Numbered from the stretch's first letter, positions 48,686 through 58,643 are shown. The stretch: DNA of 64,000 nucleotides from Vibrio celticus (GCF_024347335.1 NZ_AP025463.1:496001-560000), one strand, 5' to 3'. The notes: generated by a model not told the origin, from the sequence alone. Made by a program: numbers and translations.

Positions 48686-49354
48686 CTAGCTTTGTTGACT
48701 AAGAAGAGGCGTCGTTAAGATCTTATTCAATGCATCTAAGTGACTGTTCTCTAGGGTATCGTTACTTGAGCAACGTACGCCAAGGTCCTGCAGCTTGCCA
48801 TCGCCAATACCATAAACCACACCGTGGATTTCAACGTCTTGGCCACGCTCCCACGCATTTTGCATAATGGTTGAATTGCCTAGGTTATAAACCTGTTCTG
48901 CGACGTTAATTTCGCACAACTTGTCACCCCATTGCTCACGAGGAAGCCCCTCGATTTGCTTACGGTATTTTAGGTAATTGTCACGGATGTGCAGTAACCA
49001 GTTGTTGATAAGACCAAGTTTAGGGTTATCAATCGCCGCGTTAACACCGCCACAGCCATAGTGACCGCAGACAATGATGTGTTTAACTTTGAGTACATCG
49101 ACGGCGTACTGTACCACTGAGAGGCAGTTTAGGTCGGTATGAACCACTTGGTTTGCCACATTTCGGTGAACAAACAGTTCGCCAGAGTACAAACCAGTGA
49201 GACGCTCGGCCGGAACACGGCTATCTGAGCAGCCAATCCATAAAAAACCAGGGCTTTGACCCTCTTCAAGCGTTGTAAAATACTCAGGTCGTTGAGATCT
49301 AATTTCTTCTGACCATTTAGAGTTGTTTTCAAAAAGCTGTTTAATCTCTGGCAT
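48686..49354 (-). CDS. can: Beta-class carbonic anhydrase
   Basis: 222 aa. It interconverts carbon dioxide and bicarbonate in the cytosol, supplying bicarbonate to carboxylases. The zinc ligands are in GCSDSRVPAERL (Cys and Asp-Arg pair) and VCGHYGCGGVNAAI (His, Cys). E. coli Can also lies next to hpt and the yadGH genes, as here. It is divergent from the SulP transporter gene. Confidence 0.96.
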   Translation of the reverse strand: MPEIKQLFENNSKWSEEIRSQRPEYFTTLEEGQSPGFLWIGCSDSRVPAERLTGLYSGELFVHRNVANQVVHTDLNCLSVVQYAVDVLKVKHIIVCGHYGCGGVNAAIDNPKLGLINNWLLHIRDNYLKYRKQIEGLPREQWGDKLCEINVAEQVYNLGNSTIMQNAWERGQDVEIHGVVYGIGDGKLQDLGVRCSSNDTLENSHLDALNKILTTPLLSQQS

Positions 49355-49598
49355 TTTGCGTCTTACATCCCTTAATTAAGAATCTCAACTATACACAATG
49401 TTACAAATTCAATCTCGTAAAAACTGTGTCAAATAGTACTCATCTGACGTGTACTCGTCGTTAAAATCATTAACTTAGCGTAGAAGCTATGATCTGGTTA
49501 TAAGACATGAATAATGTGATTGAATTAACACTTTCTGAACACTTGATACATTTGTTAAAGTGATAAGGTTTGTCATTTCATCATCAGGAAGGTGTGTT

Positions 49599-51272
49599 TT
49601 GTTTGGAAGTCGTTTTACGGATATCAATCTCAAAGGGGACATGTTTGGTGGTGTTACTACAGCCATCATCTCATTACCTTTAGCATTGGCATTTGGTGTT
49701 GCTTCTGGTGCGGGCGCGGAAGCCGGCCTTTGGGGCGCCATCATGGTTGGCCTATTTGCGGCATTGTTTGGTGGATCGAGCAGCCTGATCTCTGAACCGA
49801 CCGGCCCGATGACGGTGATCATGACAGCCGTAATGACCAGCATGGTCGCGAAATACCCTGAAACTGGCATGGCAATGACCTTCACCGTCGTGATGATGGC
49901 TGGTGCATTTCAGATATTGCTTGGTACGTTAAAGCTCGGAAAATACGTTACTTTGATGCCATATAGCGTGATCTCCGGATTTATGTCCGGTATCGGCGTT
50001 ATTCTAATTATTCTTCAGTTGTCTCCTTTATTAGGACATGCCGCACCTTCTGGTGGGGTGATGGGCACGCTCTCCGCACTTCCTGATACGCTCGCAAACC
50101 TAAAAGTGAGCGAACTGTTTTTAGGAGCATTGACGCTCGGTATTCTTTTCGGTTTTCCAGCCAAATATCGTAAGTATGTGCCTGCTCAACTGGTCGCTTT
50201 GGTTGCTGTGACTCTCTTGTCCGTCATTATTTTTGATACCGACTCTATTCGCCGTATTGGTGAAATCCCAGCTGGTTTGCCTACGCTCGTTATTCCTACG
50301 ATCAGCGCTGAACAGTTCACGACCATGGTTATTGATGCCTTGGTACTGGGTACGCTTGGCTGCATTGATACGCTTCTGACCGCGGTTATCGGAGATTCGC
50401 TGACTCGTAAAGAGCATGACTCAGACAAAGAACTTCGCGGGCAAGGCATTGCCAATATGATCTCTGGCCTGTTTGGTGCGCTACCTGGCGCGGGCGCCAC
50501 TATGGGTACTGTGACTAATATTCAGGTGGGAGCGCGTTCTCCGCTTTCCGGTGTTATTCGAGCTTTAGTACTTGCGTTAGTGGTATTGGTTGCAGGTGGC
50601 TTAACAGAACCGATTCCTATGGCAGTGCTGGCTGGTATCGCGATGTATGTTGGTTTCAATATCCTAGATTGGAGTTTTATCCAGCGCGCACACAAGGTGA
50701 GTTATGCCGGTATGGGTGTGATGTACGGCGTGATGCTACTGACTGTGTTTGTCGATTTGATTATTGCCGTTGGACTGGGCGTGTTTATCTCGAACATTCT
50801 GATTATTGAAAGGTTGAGCCGAGAGCAAGCCAGACAAGTTAAGGCGATCAGTGATGGTGATGATGAAGACGATATCCCATTGACCGATAGCGAACGTCAG
50901 TTACTCGATAGTGCTAATGGTAAAGTGTTGTTCTTCTATCTATCAGGGCCGATGATATTCAGTGTCTCAAAGGCGATTTCACGTCAGCACTCAAGTATCT
51001 CTGACTATGAAGCGATGATTCTAGATCTGACCGATGTCCCTATGATTGATGTCACTGTTGGTCTTGCGCTAGAGAATGCGATTAAAGATGCATTGGATGC
51101 GCAGTGTGAGGTGTACCTGCTGTGTCCTAATGAGAATACTCGTCAGCAACTAGAGAAGTTCCACGTGATTGACCTAGTGCCGGAATCCAACACTTATCGA
51201 TTTAGATATGAAGCCCTGACGGCAGCAACAAGCTATGTCGATAGAGATGAACATCAATTTGAGTCAGTTTAA
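49599..51272 (+). CDS. SulP family anion transporter with STAS domain
   Basis: About 557 aa from TTG 49599, which has AGGAAGG six bases upstream; the open frame starts at GTG 49560. The SulP membrane domain (about residues 5-400, ten or more helices) begins FGGVTTAIISLPLALAFGVA and includes SLISEPTGPMTVIMTAVMTS. A C-terminal STAS domain (from about residue 440) follows. SulP proteins carry sulfate, bicarbonate or dicarboxylates. The carbonic anhydrase gene divergent to it favours bicarbonate uptake (BicA-like), but this is inference. Confidence 0.85.
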   Translation: MFGSRFTDINLKGDMFGGVTTAIISLPLALAFGVASGAGAEAGLWGAIMVGLFAALFGGSSSLISEPTGPMTVIMTAVMTSMVAKYPETGMAMTFTVVMMAGAFQILLGTLKLGKYVTLMPYSVISGFMSGIGVILIILQLSPLLGHAAPSGGVMGTLSALPDTLANLKVSELFLGALTLGILFGFPAKYRKYVPAQLVALVAVTLLSVIIFDTDSIRRIGEIPAGLPTLVIPTISAEQFTTMVIDALVLGTLGCIDTLLTAVIGDSLTRKEHDSDKELRGQGIANMISGLFGALPGAGATMGTVTNIQVGARSPLSGVIRALVLALVVLVAGGLTEPIPMAVLAGIAMYVGFNILDWSFIQRAHKVSYAGMGVMYGVMLLTVFVDLIIAVGLGVFISNILIIERLSREQARQVKAISDGDDEDDIPLTDSERQLLDSANGKVLFFYLSGPMIFSVSKAISRQHSSISDYEAMILDLTDVPMIDVTVGLALENAIKDALDAQCEVYLLCPNENTRQQLEKFHVIDLVPESNTYRFRYEALTAATSYVDRDEHQFESV

Positions 51273-51343
51273 TTTTCAGTAACAAGCGAACATGAATGAG
51301 CTGATATGAATAAGCCATAGACGCTCACTTCAAGACTGATCAT

Positions 51344-51378
51344 TAATGCCGTTAAGTGAATCACTTAGCGGCATTTTT
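51344..51378 (+). terminator. Terminator of the SulP gene
   Basis: Stem AATGCCGTTAAGTG / CACTTAGCGGCATT with loop AAT, followed by TTTTAT. The stretch 51379-51607 up to the ABC gene holds no gene that I can support. Confidence 0.85.
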
Positions 51379-51607
51379 ATATTTATTGAACGTTGATTTA
51401 GTCTTCAGTTAACCAAGATGCTTATTTGTTTTCGAAAGAAACTCTCACACGATATTTGTATTAATCGTCAATCAACGATAAACTTGTTTGCAAAATGGCC
51501 GAGTAAACAAGTTTGGGTTAGTTTTCTGCTAGCTCGTTTTAAGCATTACTCTCTTCCTCAAGCTCGGTCGTCTACATCTTATCTATAGCAAATGGCAGTC
51601 TATCTCT

Positions 51608-52525
51608 ATGTATGCATTAGAAATTGAGCAATTAAGAAAAACTTATGCTGGGGGCTTCGAGGCTCTTAAGGGCGTTAGTTTACAAGTAGAAAAAGGCGAC
51701 TTTTACGCACTACTTGGTCCAAATGGTGCGGGTAAATCAACCACCATTGGTGTTATCTCTTCACTGGTAAATAAAACGTCAGGCAAGGTTAAAGTGTTCG
51801 GCTACGACATTGATACCGATCTGGAGTTGGCGAAGCAGAACTTAGGCCTTGTGCCTCAAGAGTTTAACTTTAACCCGTTCGAAACCGTTGAACAGATCGT
51901 GCTGCAACAAGCGGGTTATTACGGCGTGCCAAAAGCCTTAGCGAAAGAGCGAGCGAAAAAGTACCTATCTCAACTCGATTTGTGGGAAAAGCGTGGCGAA
52001 CGTGCGCGTAACTTGTCTGGTGGTATGAAGCGTCGTTTGATGATCGCGCGTGCATTGATGCATGAACCTCATTTGTTGATCCTTGATGAACCAACAGCAG
52101 GCGTTGATATTGAACTACGTCGTTCAATGTGGGAATTCCTAAAAGATATCAATGAGAAGCAGGGCATTACCATTATCTTGACCACGCACTACCTAGAAGA
52201 AGCAGAAATGCTGTGTCGCAACATTGGTATCATCAATCGCGGTGAACTGATTGAGAACACAACAATGAAAGCGCTGTTGGGCAAATTGAGTGCGGAGACC
52301 TTTATTCTGGATCTGGAAGAGGGTACGACTGAACCTAAGCTTGAAGGTGTGAATAGCCAAGTGATGGTCAATGGTTCGCTAGAAATCGAAATCGACAAGA
52401 ACCTAGGTTTGAATACCATTTTTGCTCAATTGAGCGAGCAACAGGTTAAAGTCCTCTCTATGCGTAACAAAGCAAACCGTCTAGAAGAGCTATTTGTGAG
52501 TATCGTCCGTGAGGGGAGTAAATAA
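51608..52525 (+). CDS. yadG: ABC transporter ATP-binding protein (YadG type)
   Basis: 305 aa. Walker A LLGPNGAGKSTTIG, signature NLSGGMKRRLMIARAL, Walker B LLILDEPTAGVDIELRRSMW and the switch His in TIILTTHYLEEAEML are intact. It resembles the DRA-type ATPases that pair with ABC-2 permeases. The following gene overlaps or adjoins it and encodes that permease. The substrate is not known; E. coli yadGH sits in the same place between hpt/can and panCB. Confidence 0.92.
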   Translation: MYALEIEQLRKTYAGGFEALKGVSLQVEKGDFYALLGPNGAGKSTTIGVISSLVNKTSGKVKVFGYDIDTDLELAKQNLGLVPQEFNFNPFETVEQIVLQQAGYYGVPKALAKERAKKYLSQLDLWEKRGERARNLSGGMKRRLMIARALMHEPHLLILDEPTAGVDIELRRSMWEFLKDINEKQGITIILTTHYLEEAEMLCRNIGIINRGELIENTTMKALLGKLSAETFILDLEEGTTEPKLEGVNSQVMVNGSLEIEIDKNLGLNTIFAQLSEQQVKVLSMRNKANRLEELFVSIVREGSK

Positions 52526-52526
52526 T

Positions 52527-53297
52527 ATGTACAGCCTATATTGGACCGCTTTCTGCAGTTTGTTGACCAAAGAGATCAATCGCTTTACTCGTATCTGGGT
52601 GCAAACTCTGGTGCCGCCAGCGATTACCATGACGCTTTACTTCATTATCTTCGGCAACCTGATTGGTGCGCGTATTGGTGAAATGAACGGCTTTAGCTAC
52701 ATGGAATACATTGTTCCCGGTCTGATCATGATGTCGGTGATCACCAACTCATACTCCAACGTTGCTTCATCGTTCTTTAGTGCCAAATTCCAAAAGAACA
52801 TTGAAGAGTTACTTGTAGCACCCGTTCCTAATTACGTGATTATCGCAGGTTTCGTAATGGGCGGCGTGGTTCGTGGCTTGTTAGTGGGCACTATCGTAAC
52901 CTTCGTGTCGTTGTTCTTTGTCGACCTGCAAGTTGACCATTGGGGCGTGATCATTGCGACGGTATTTTTAACGTCGGTAGTATTCGCTTTGGGTGGCTTG
53001 ATTAACGCGGTATTCGCGCGCACGTTTGATGATATATCTATTATCCCAACCTTTATCTTAACGCCGCTGACGTACCTTGGTGGTGTGTTCTACTCGATCA
53101 GTTTATTGCCTGAATTCTGGCAAGGCGTATCGAAGTTGAACCCTATCGTGTACATGGTAAACGCGTTCAGATATGGCTTCTTGGGTGTGTCTGATGTGGG
53201 GATCGTGACGTCGTTCGGCGTACTAGGCGTGTTTATCGTGCTGTTGTATGGCATTGCGCACTACTTAGTGACAAAGGGTATCGGCTTACGTAGCTAA
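52527..53297 (+). CDS. yadH: ABC-2 type permease (YadH)
   Basis: 256 aa from ATG 52527, directly after the yadG stop (GGGGAGTAAATAAT provides the ribosome site). It has six predicted helices, with IWVQTLVPPAITMTLYFIIF first and PIVYMVNAFRYGFLGVSD near the C-terminus, the ABC-2 signature. It forms an exporter with YadG. The cargo could be a lipid, polysaccharide or drug; the sequence does not tell. Confidence 0.92.
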   Translation: MYSLYWTAFCSLLTKEINRFTRIWVQTLVPPAITMTLYFIIFGNLIGARIGEMNGFSYMEYIVPGLIMMSVITNSYSNVASSFFSAKFQKNIEELLVAPVPNYVIIAGFVMGGVVRGLLVGTIVTFVSLFFVDLQVDHWGVIIATVFLTSVVFALGGLINAVFARTFDDISIIPTFILTPLTYLGGVFYSISLLPEFWQGVSKLNPIVYMVNAFRYGFLGVSDVGIVTSFGVLGVFIVLLYGIAHYLVTKGIGLRS

Positions 53298-53326
53298 CCT
53301 TTGGTTTATCTAAGTAGCAGGTAAAG

Positions 53327-53356
53327 AAAAAGGTCGATATAACATCGACCTTTTTT
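53327..53356. terminator. Bidirectional terminator between yadH and panC
   Basis: Stem AAAAAGGTCGAT / ATCGACCTTTTTT with loop ATAAC, T-runs on both strands. Confidence 0.92.
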
Positions 53357-53404
53357 ATGTTTTTGCGTTTGGTGTTTTTGTTTTGCGTTAAGAGCAGAAT
53401 CCGA

Positions 53405-54295
53405 CTATTCAGTTGCTTCTTCTTTCACTTCTTCTTTGGTTTCCGTTACCAAATCGAGAACTTGGTTATCGATAAGACGGGTCTTACCTAGGAAAGCCGA
53501 CATTAGAATCACTGCTTGAGTGGATTCTGAAGTGATCGCTTGCAGCGTCTTAGCATCACAAATGAAGATTTCGTCAGGTTGAAGATCTGCAGCGCGCAGC
53601 TGGTCAGTTGCATCTTCAATCACTGATGCGTAATCATCGCGGCCACCACGAATGGCACTGCTGATCCAGCGCATAGTACGCGCTAGAACTGGCGCTCGTT
53701 GGCGCTCGTCAATCGTTAGGTTGCTATTGCGAGAGCTCATTGCCAAACCATCCATTTCACGAACGGTCGCAACGCCGACAACTTCAATGTCTAACGCTAA
53801 ATCAGTGGTCATCTGGCGAATAACAGCAAGTTGCTGAAAGTCTTTCTCGCCGAAGCATGCAAAGTCTGGCTGAACGATATTAAACAGTTTAGTGACAATG
53901 GTTGATACACCACGGAAGTGACCTGGACGAGAGGCACCTTCAAGCATGTGAGATATGCCAGGGACCTCAACAAACGTCTGTTTGTCTAATCCATCTGGGT
54001 ACATCACCTCTGGCGTTGGTGTAAATACTAGCTCAACACCTTCACCTGTTAGCTTACTTAAATCTGCTTCTAACGTGCGAGGGTAGTTGTTTAGGTCGTC
54101 GGCACGGTCAAACTGCATTGGGTTTACAAAGATGCTTACCACAACGATGTCGGCCAGTTCACGAGCTTTCTTTACCAGAGTCAGGTGGCCTTCATGCAGG
54201 TTTCCCATTGTCGGAACAAAAGCAACCGTACGTCCATCACGCTTAAACTGTTTAATCTGCTCACGAAGAGCCGCTATTTCAGCAAAAGTTTGCAT
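53405..54295 (-). CDS. panC: Pantothenate synthetase
   Basis: 296 aa. It joins pantoate and beta-alanine with ATP to make pantothenate, the precursor of CoA. The HIGH-like motif is VPTMGNLHEGHLTLVKKA, and VVSIFVNPMQFDRADDL and CFGEKDFQQLAVIRQM are conserved. The C-terminal tail is Glu-rich (TKEEVKEEATE). It follows panB after eight bases; panD is not in this window. Confidence 0.97.
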   Translation of the reverse strand: MQTFAEIAALREQIKQFKRDGRTVAFVPTMGNLHEGHLTLVKKARELADIVVVSIFVNPMQFDRADDLNNYPRTLEADLSKLTGEGVELVFTPTPEVMYPDGLDKQTFVEVPGISHMLEGASRPGHFRGVSTIVTKLFNIVQPDFACFGEKDFQQLAVIRQMTTDLALDIEVVGVATVREMDGLAMSSRNSNLTIDERQRAPVLARTMRWISSAIRGGRDDYASVIEDATDQLRAADLQPDEIFICDAKTLQAITSESTQAVILMSAFLGKTRLIDNQVLDLVTETKEEVKEEATE

Positions 54296-54303
54296 ACTTA
54301 CTC

Positions 54304-55098
54304 CTAAGCGATTGTATGAGCTTCATCAGGGAAGCGCGCGCTCTCTACTTCTTCTTTGTATAGAGCTACTGCCTTACGCATATCACCTGTTTCTGCTAGG
54401 AAATTCTTAGAGAATTTCGGCATGTAGTTCGCAGAAATACCGAACATGTCATGCATAACCAAGATCTGACCATCGGTAACATTACCTGCGCCGATACCGA
54501 TAACCGGTACGTCACAAGCTTCTGTAATTCGTTTTGCCAATGAAGCCGGTACACATTCAAGTAGAACGATTTGAGCGCCTGCGTTTTGCAGTGCTAACGC
54601 GTCAGCAACCATTTTGTCGGCTTGCTCGTCGTCACGACCTTGAATCTTGTAACCACCAAAAATGTTCACAGACTGAGGCGTTAAGCCTAAGTGTGCACAT
54701 ACTGGTACCGCACGTTCTGTTAGCATCTTCACAGTATCAACCAACCAGCTTCCGCCTTCGATTTTTACCATGTTCGCACCAGCACGCATCAAAGTCGCTG
54801 CGCTCTCGCAAGCTTGTTCTGGCGTTGCGTAGCTCATGAAAGGCATGTCAGCCATAAGAAGACAATTTGGGCTACCAGCACGCACTGAGCGAGTATGGTA
54901 AGCAATGTCTTCAACGGTTACTGGTAATGTATCGTTATGGCCTTGTAAAACCATACCCAGTGAATCACCGACGAGCAGAACTGGTATTTCTTGGCTTTCG
55001 AATAATTGAGCAAAGCTCGCATCATAAGCTGTCGAAGTCGCGAATTTACGACCTTCACGTTTGCATTTGATCAGGTCGTTAATGGTTACTTTTTTCAT
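54304..55098 (-). CDS. panB: 3-methyl-2-oxobutanoate hydroxymethyltransferase
   Basis: 264 aa. It makes ketopantoate from 2-oxoisovalerate and methylene-tetrahydrofolate in pantothenate synthesis. Signatures are ATSTAYDASFAQLFESQEIP, VLLVGDSLGMVLQGHNDTLP (magnesium-binding Asp) and IGIGAGNVTDGQILVMHDM. Forms an operon with panC. Confidence 0.97.
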   Translation of the reverse strand: MKKVTINDLIKCKREGRKFATSTAYDASFAQLFESQEIPVLLVGDSLGMVLQGHNDTLPVTVEDIAYHTRSVRAGSPNCLLMADMPFMSYATPEQACESAATLMRAGANMVKIEGGSWLVDTVKMLTERAVPVCAHLGLTPQSVNIFGGYKIQGRDDEQADKMVADALALQNAGAQIVLLECVPASLAKRITEACDVPVIGIGAGNVTDGQILVMHDMFGISANYMPKFSKNFLAETGDMRKAVALYKEEVESARFPDEAHTIA

Positions 55099-55120
55099 TG
55101 GTTTTCCTTAATGCGCTTGG

Positions 55121-55606
55121 CTATTGTTGCCAAACATTGAGCCCGTTCTTATCTACTATTTTCAGCAGTTCTGTCAGCTCAGTCCCATCAGGGAGTTGTA
55201 AACTTGGTGCGATTTCAGCAAGCGGGTAGAGTACAAACTCTCGTTCTTTCATTCCATAATGAGGAACGATTAAGCGCTCTGAATCGATCACCTCATTGCC
55301 GTATAGCACAATGTCGAGATCCAAGGTTCTTGGTCCCCAACGTTCATCTTTACGGACGCGCCCTTGCTCTAGTTCGATCTTTTGAGTGCAATCAAGTAGT
55401 TCAATTGGCGTTAATTCGGTTTGGATAGCGACTACCGCGTTGATGTAGTCTGGTTGATTTTGCGGCCCCATTGGAGTGCTACTATATAGCTGAGAGGTCG
55501 CAATAAACGTTGATCGCGGTAGGCTTTTTAGCGTTTCGATAGCCAAATTTGCTTGGCTAACTGGGTCGGCAAGGTTGCTGCCGACCGCAATGTAAGCAGT
55601 TATCAT
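55121..55606 (-). CDS. folK: 6-hydroxymethyl-7,8-dihydropterin pyrophosphokinase
   Basis: 161 aa. It pyrophosphorylates hydroxymethyl-dihydropterin in folate synthesis. YIAVGSNLADPVSQAN at the start and ERWGPRTLDLDIVLYGNEVI in the middle are family signatures with the catalytic Arg and Asp residues. The start overlaps the pcnB stop by four bases, so the two are translationally coupled, as in E. coli. Confidence 0.97.
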   Translation of the reverse strand: MITAYIAVGSNLADPVSQANLAIETLKSLPRSTFIATSQLYSSTPMGPQNQPDYINAVVAIQTELTPIELLDCTQKIELEQGRVRKDERWGPRTLDLDIVLYGNEVIDSERLIVPHYGMKEREFVLYPLAEIAPSLQLPDGTELTELLKIVDKNGLNVWQQ

Positions 55607-56958
55607 TCTGATTGCTTACTCTTTTTGTTTCGGTAAGTCTTACGGCGACGATGGCCTGACTTTGATGGTGCTGCAACGTCGTTAGCCATTGCTTGACGCA
55701 TGTTGCGACCTGCAGTCTGATAACGCTCCCACCATTTTGCTAACTCTTTGGTTTCGCCACCTTCAATCTCACCACGCATTTCTAGGAAATCGTAGCCTGC
55801 ACGGAACTTGTTGAGCTCCATTAGACGAACTGCGCGTTTACCGTTGCGGCGAGGCAGTCGAAGTTGCAGTTGCCAAACTTCGCGAATGGTTGCGGTGTGA
55901 CGACGAGGAATCGCAATAGACTTTACTTGCTGATCAAGAATGATGTTACTTGCTTCCATGATCGCATCGTAGTGTGCCATACCCTGTTCAGCGACAAGTT
56001 TGTCTGCCAGCTTGTTCATTGGGTACCAAAGCATCGCTGCGAACATGAATGCTGGGTTTACTCGCTTACCGTCTTCGATGCGAAGGTCGGTTGAATCGAG
56101 AACTAAATCAAGCATCTGCTCTGTGTGAGAGTCGTAATCTTCTGTGAAGTGCTCAGCTACTGCTGGGAACATCTGTTGGAACAGGTTGTACTCGCGCATC
56201 AGGTGGTAGGTTTCTAAACCGTGACCTGACTGCAGTAATTTTAGAGATTCTTCGTAAAGGCGCGCAGCAGGGATATCTCTCAGAAGGTGAGCTAACTCTT
56301 CAATCGGGTCAGCTGTGTCTTCTTCGATGTCGAAATCCAGTTTAGCGGCGAAGCGCATTGCACGTAGCATACGTACTGGGTCTTCGCGGTAGCGCGTTTC
56401 TGGATCGCCAATCAGGCGGATCAGTTTATCTTCTAAATCTTCTACACCACCCGCGTAATCGTGGATGCTGTAGTCTGCAATGTTGTAGTACATCGCGTTG
56501 ATCGTGAAATCACGACGCTCTGCATCTTCATCAACACTGCCGTACACGTTATCGCGCAGTAGCATGCCTTCTTTCGATTGTGCAGAAACGTTTTTCGATG
56601 GTTCTTGGTGGTGACCACGGAAAGTTGCGACTTCAATGATGTCACGACCAAACATGATATGTGCCAAGCGGAAACGGCGACCGATAAGGCGACAGTTTCT
56701 GAAGAGGTGTTTGATCTGCTCTGGCGTTGCGTTGGTCGCAATATCAAAATCTTTTGGCTGAGAGCCTAATAAGATATCGCGCACACCACCACCGACTAGA
56801 AATGCGTCAAAACCCGCACCATTCAGGCGATATAGCACTTTTAGTGCGTTGTCGCTGATCTGCTTGCGTGAAATATTGTGCTCTTGACGAGTATAAATAT
56901 TCAGAGCTAATTCGTGGAATCCGCGTTGTTCGCTTGGGGTATTGTCGTTTGTATTCAT
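55603..56958 (-). CDS. pcnB: Poly(A) polymerase I
   Basis: 451 aa. It adds poly(A) tails to RNA 3' ends, speeding decay, and controls ColE1-type plasmid copy number. The nucleotidyltransferase core has FLVGGGVRDILLGSQPKDFD and IATNATPEQIKHLFRNCRLI, with the catalytic DFD pair. The RRDFTINAMYYN motif of class II enzymes follows. The C-terminal tail is basic (SGHRRRKTYRNKKSKQ), as expected for RNA binding. The start could also be the second ATG downstream, but none has a better site. Confidence 0.95.
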   Translation of the reverse strand: MNTNDNTPSEQRGFHELALNIYTRQEHNISRKQISDNALKVLYRLNGAGFDAFLVGGGVRDILLGSQPKDFDIATNATPEQIKHLFRNCRLIGRRFRLAHIMFGRDIIEVATFRGHHQEPSKNVSAQSKEGMLLRDNVYGSVDEDAERRDFTINAMYYNIADYSIHDYAGGVEDLEDKLIRLIGDPETRYREDPVRMLRAMRFAAKLDFDIEEDTADPIEELAHLLRDIPAARLYEESLKLLQSGHGLETYHLMREYNLFQQMFPAVAEHFTEDYDSHTEQMLDLVLDSTDLRIEDGKRVNPAFMFAAMLWYPMNKLADKLVAEQGMAHYDAIMEASNIILDQQVKSIAIPRRHTATIREVWQLQLRLPRRNGKRAVRLMELNKFRAGYDFLEMRGEIEGGETKELAKWWERYQTAGRNMRQAMANDVAAPSKSGHRRRKTYRNKKSKQSE

Positions 56959-57141
56959 TAGTTTAGAACAAAGTAGGTATCGCCAACTTTGTTTTTCTCT
57001 TAGTCCAAAGTGGTAGTGCAGAGTTTAATTGCGGCTAATAATAGCTTAGCGCGAGCCATTTGAGAACATCGTCTGCTTAACCACAGTGGTTGGTTATGGC
57101 ATTTTTATGTGTCGTTTTTGCTATTTGCCGTGAGTTTCGAG

Positions 57142-58017
57142 CTAATTACAGTGCTCTTTTTGTAAACTATCAGGTAACTGACTGACGTTCCATTGTTGGC
57201 AGCCCCACAATAAAATCTCATCCATTGAAGCCTCACAAAGAGCCGTCGGGATATCAAAACCTAAGAATCGCATCGCGTTGAGTAACGTTGGTTTTGGGTT
57301 ATCGAGATCTATCGCGGTGGCATGGTTCTGTTTTGACAGTTTATTCCCCAAGCCATCGGTTGCCAATGGTAAGTGCAAGTAGCTCACTGTTTTTTGCTTG
57401 AGCGTCTTATACAAACTGATTTGTCGACCAGTTGGTTCTATCAGATCTGCGCCTCTTACGACTTCTGTCACTCCTTGGTCGATGTCATCAAGAACAACGG
57501 CCAAGTTATAGGCAAACAATCCATCTCTGCGTTTAATAATAAAATCTTCTGCAGCTAATGCTTTAGGGATTTGAATGGTGCCGTGGCGCACATCATCAAA
57601 GGACTCCACTGGAAAGTCCATGCACAAGCGCACCGCCTGTTCGCCTGAATCGATTAAGCCTGCATCTCGACAGTGACCATTGTAAAAGCCACCCAAAGCC
57701 TTTATCTGCTTACGGGTGCATTGGCAGTAGTAGGCTTGATTGTCAGCGACCCATTGATCGATTTGAGCTTGATAGAAGCCATGACGCTGGCTTTGATAAA
57801 CGACTTCACCATCCCAAAATAGGTGGTAAGCCTCAAGCGTCTTAAGAATGAGGTCTGCAGCGCCGGCCATTTCTCTTGGCGGATCTAGGTCTTCCATACG
57901 AACTAACCATTTTCCTTGGTTAGATTTCGTTTGAAAGTAGCTACCAAGAGCAGCAACAAGTGAGCCAAAATGAAGAGGACCTGACGGTGATGGTGCAAAG
58001 CGCCCGATATAATTCAT
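57142..58017 (-). CDS. gluQ: Glutamyl-Q tRNA(Asp) synthetase
   Basis: 291 aa, a truncated GluRS paralogue lacking the anticodon-binding domain. It adds glutamate to queuosine at the wobble base of tRNA-Asp. The HIGH-type motif is RFAPSPSGPLHFGSLVAALG and the KMSKS-type motif is GNKLSKQNHATAI. Cysteines in YYCQCTRKQ and HCRDAG form the zinc site region. In E. coli it is likewise downstream of dksA. Confidence 0.95.
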   Translation of the reverse strand: MNYIGRFAPSPSGPLHFGSLVAALGSYFQTKSNQGKWLVRMEDLDPPREMAGAADLILKTLEAYHLFWDGEVVYQSQRHGFYQAQIDQWVADNQAYYCQCTRKQIKALGGFYNGHCRDAGLIDSGEQAVRLCMDFPVESFDDVRHGTIQIPKALAAEDFIIKRRDGLFAYNLAVVLDDIDQGVTEVVRGADLIEPTGRQISLYKTLKQKTVSYLHLPLATDGLGNKLSKQNHATAIDLDNPKPTLLNAMRFLGFDIPTALCEASMDEILLWGCQQWNVSQLPDSLQKEHCN

Positions 58018-58154
58018 GAGTGAACAACCTAATCTAAATGGTACCGCAGTAGCCGATTCTTAAGACGTTTAACAAGAGCTTTAATGCGTAGAACTAAGGC
58101 TTAAAGCTGCTATTTACTATCAAGCGTGTGAAATACTTCGCTTGGATAACAAAC

Positions 58155-58182
58155 AAAAAAGGGAGCCAAGGCTCCCTTTCTT
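58155..58182 (-). terminator. dksA terminator (minus strand)
   Basis: On the minus strand GGGAGCC / GGCTCCC is flanked by AAA and a run of six Ts. It lies between dksA and gluQ, so dksA is partly uncoupled from gluQ. Confidence 0.85.
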
Positions 58183-58196
58183 TACATCTGCAAGAA

Positions 58197-58643
58197 TTAA
58201 CCTTGCATCTGTTTCTCTTTGATCTCTGCAAGTGTTTTACAGTCAATACAAAGATCAGCAGTTGGACGAGCTTCAAGGCGACGAATGCCAATCTCGATAC
58301 CGCAAGAATCACAGAAGCCGAAATCGTCTTCTTCGATCTTGTCTAGTGTCTTCTCAATTTTTTTGATAAGACGACGCTCACGGTCACGGTTACGTAACTC
58401 TAGGCTGAATTCTTCTTCTTGAGAAGCACGGTCAACTGGGTCTGGGAAATTCGCTGCTTCGTCCTGCATGTGGTGCACAGTACGATCAACTTCTTCCCTG
58501 AGCTGGTTGCGCCAAGCTGCTAAAATTTTTGTAAAATGTTCCGTTTGCTCAGGTGACATGTACTCTTCACCTGGCTTCTCTTGGTACGGTTCAACACCTG
58601 CGATGGCTAGGATGCCTAGCGCTTTTTTCTTAGATTCTGGCAT
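58197..58643 (-). CDS. dksA: RNA polymerase-binding transcription factor DksA
   Basis: 148 aa. It binds in the RNA polymerase secondary channel and works with ppGpp to repress stable-RNA promoters, such as the tRNA promoter in this window, and activate others. The coiled coil has the tip Asp-containing EAANFPDPVDRASQEEEF. The Cys4 zinc finger is FCDSCGIEIGIRRL with DLCIDCKTLAE. Position between sfsA and gluQ is conserved. Confidence 0.97.
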   Translation of the reverse strand: MPESKKKALGILAIAGVEPYQEKPGEEYMSPEQTEHFTKILAAWRNQLREEVDRTVHHMQDEAANFPDPVDRASQEEEFSLELRNRDRERRLIKKIEKTLDKIEEDDFGFCDSCGIEIGIRRLEARPTADLCIDCKTLAEIKEKQMQG

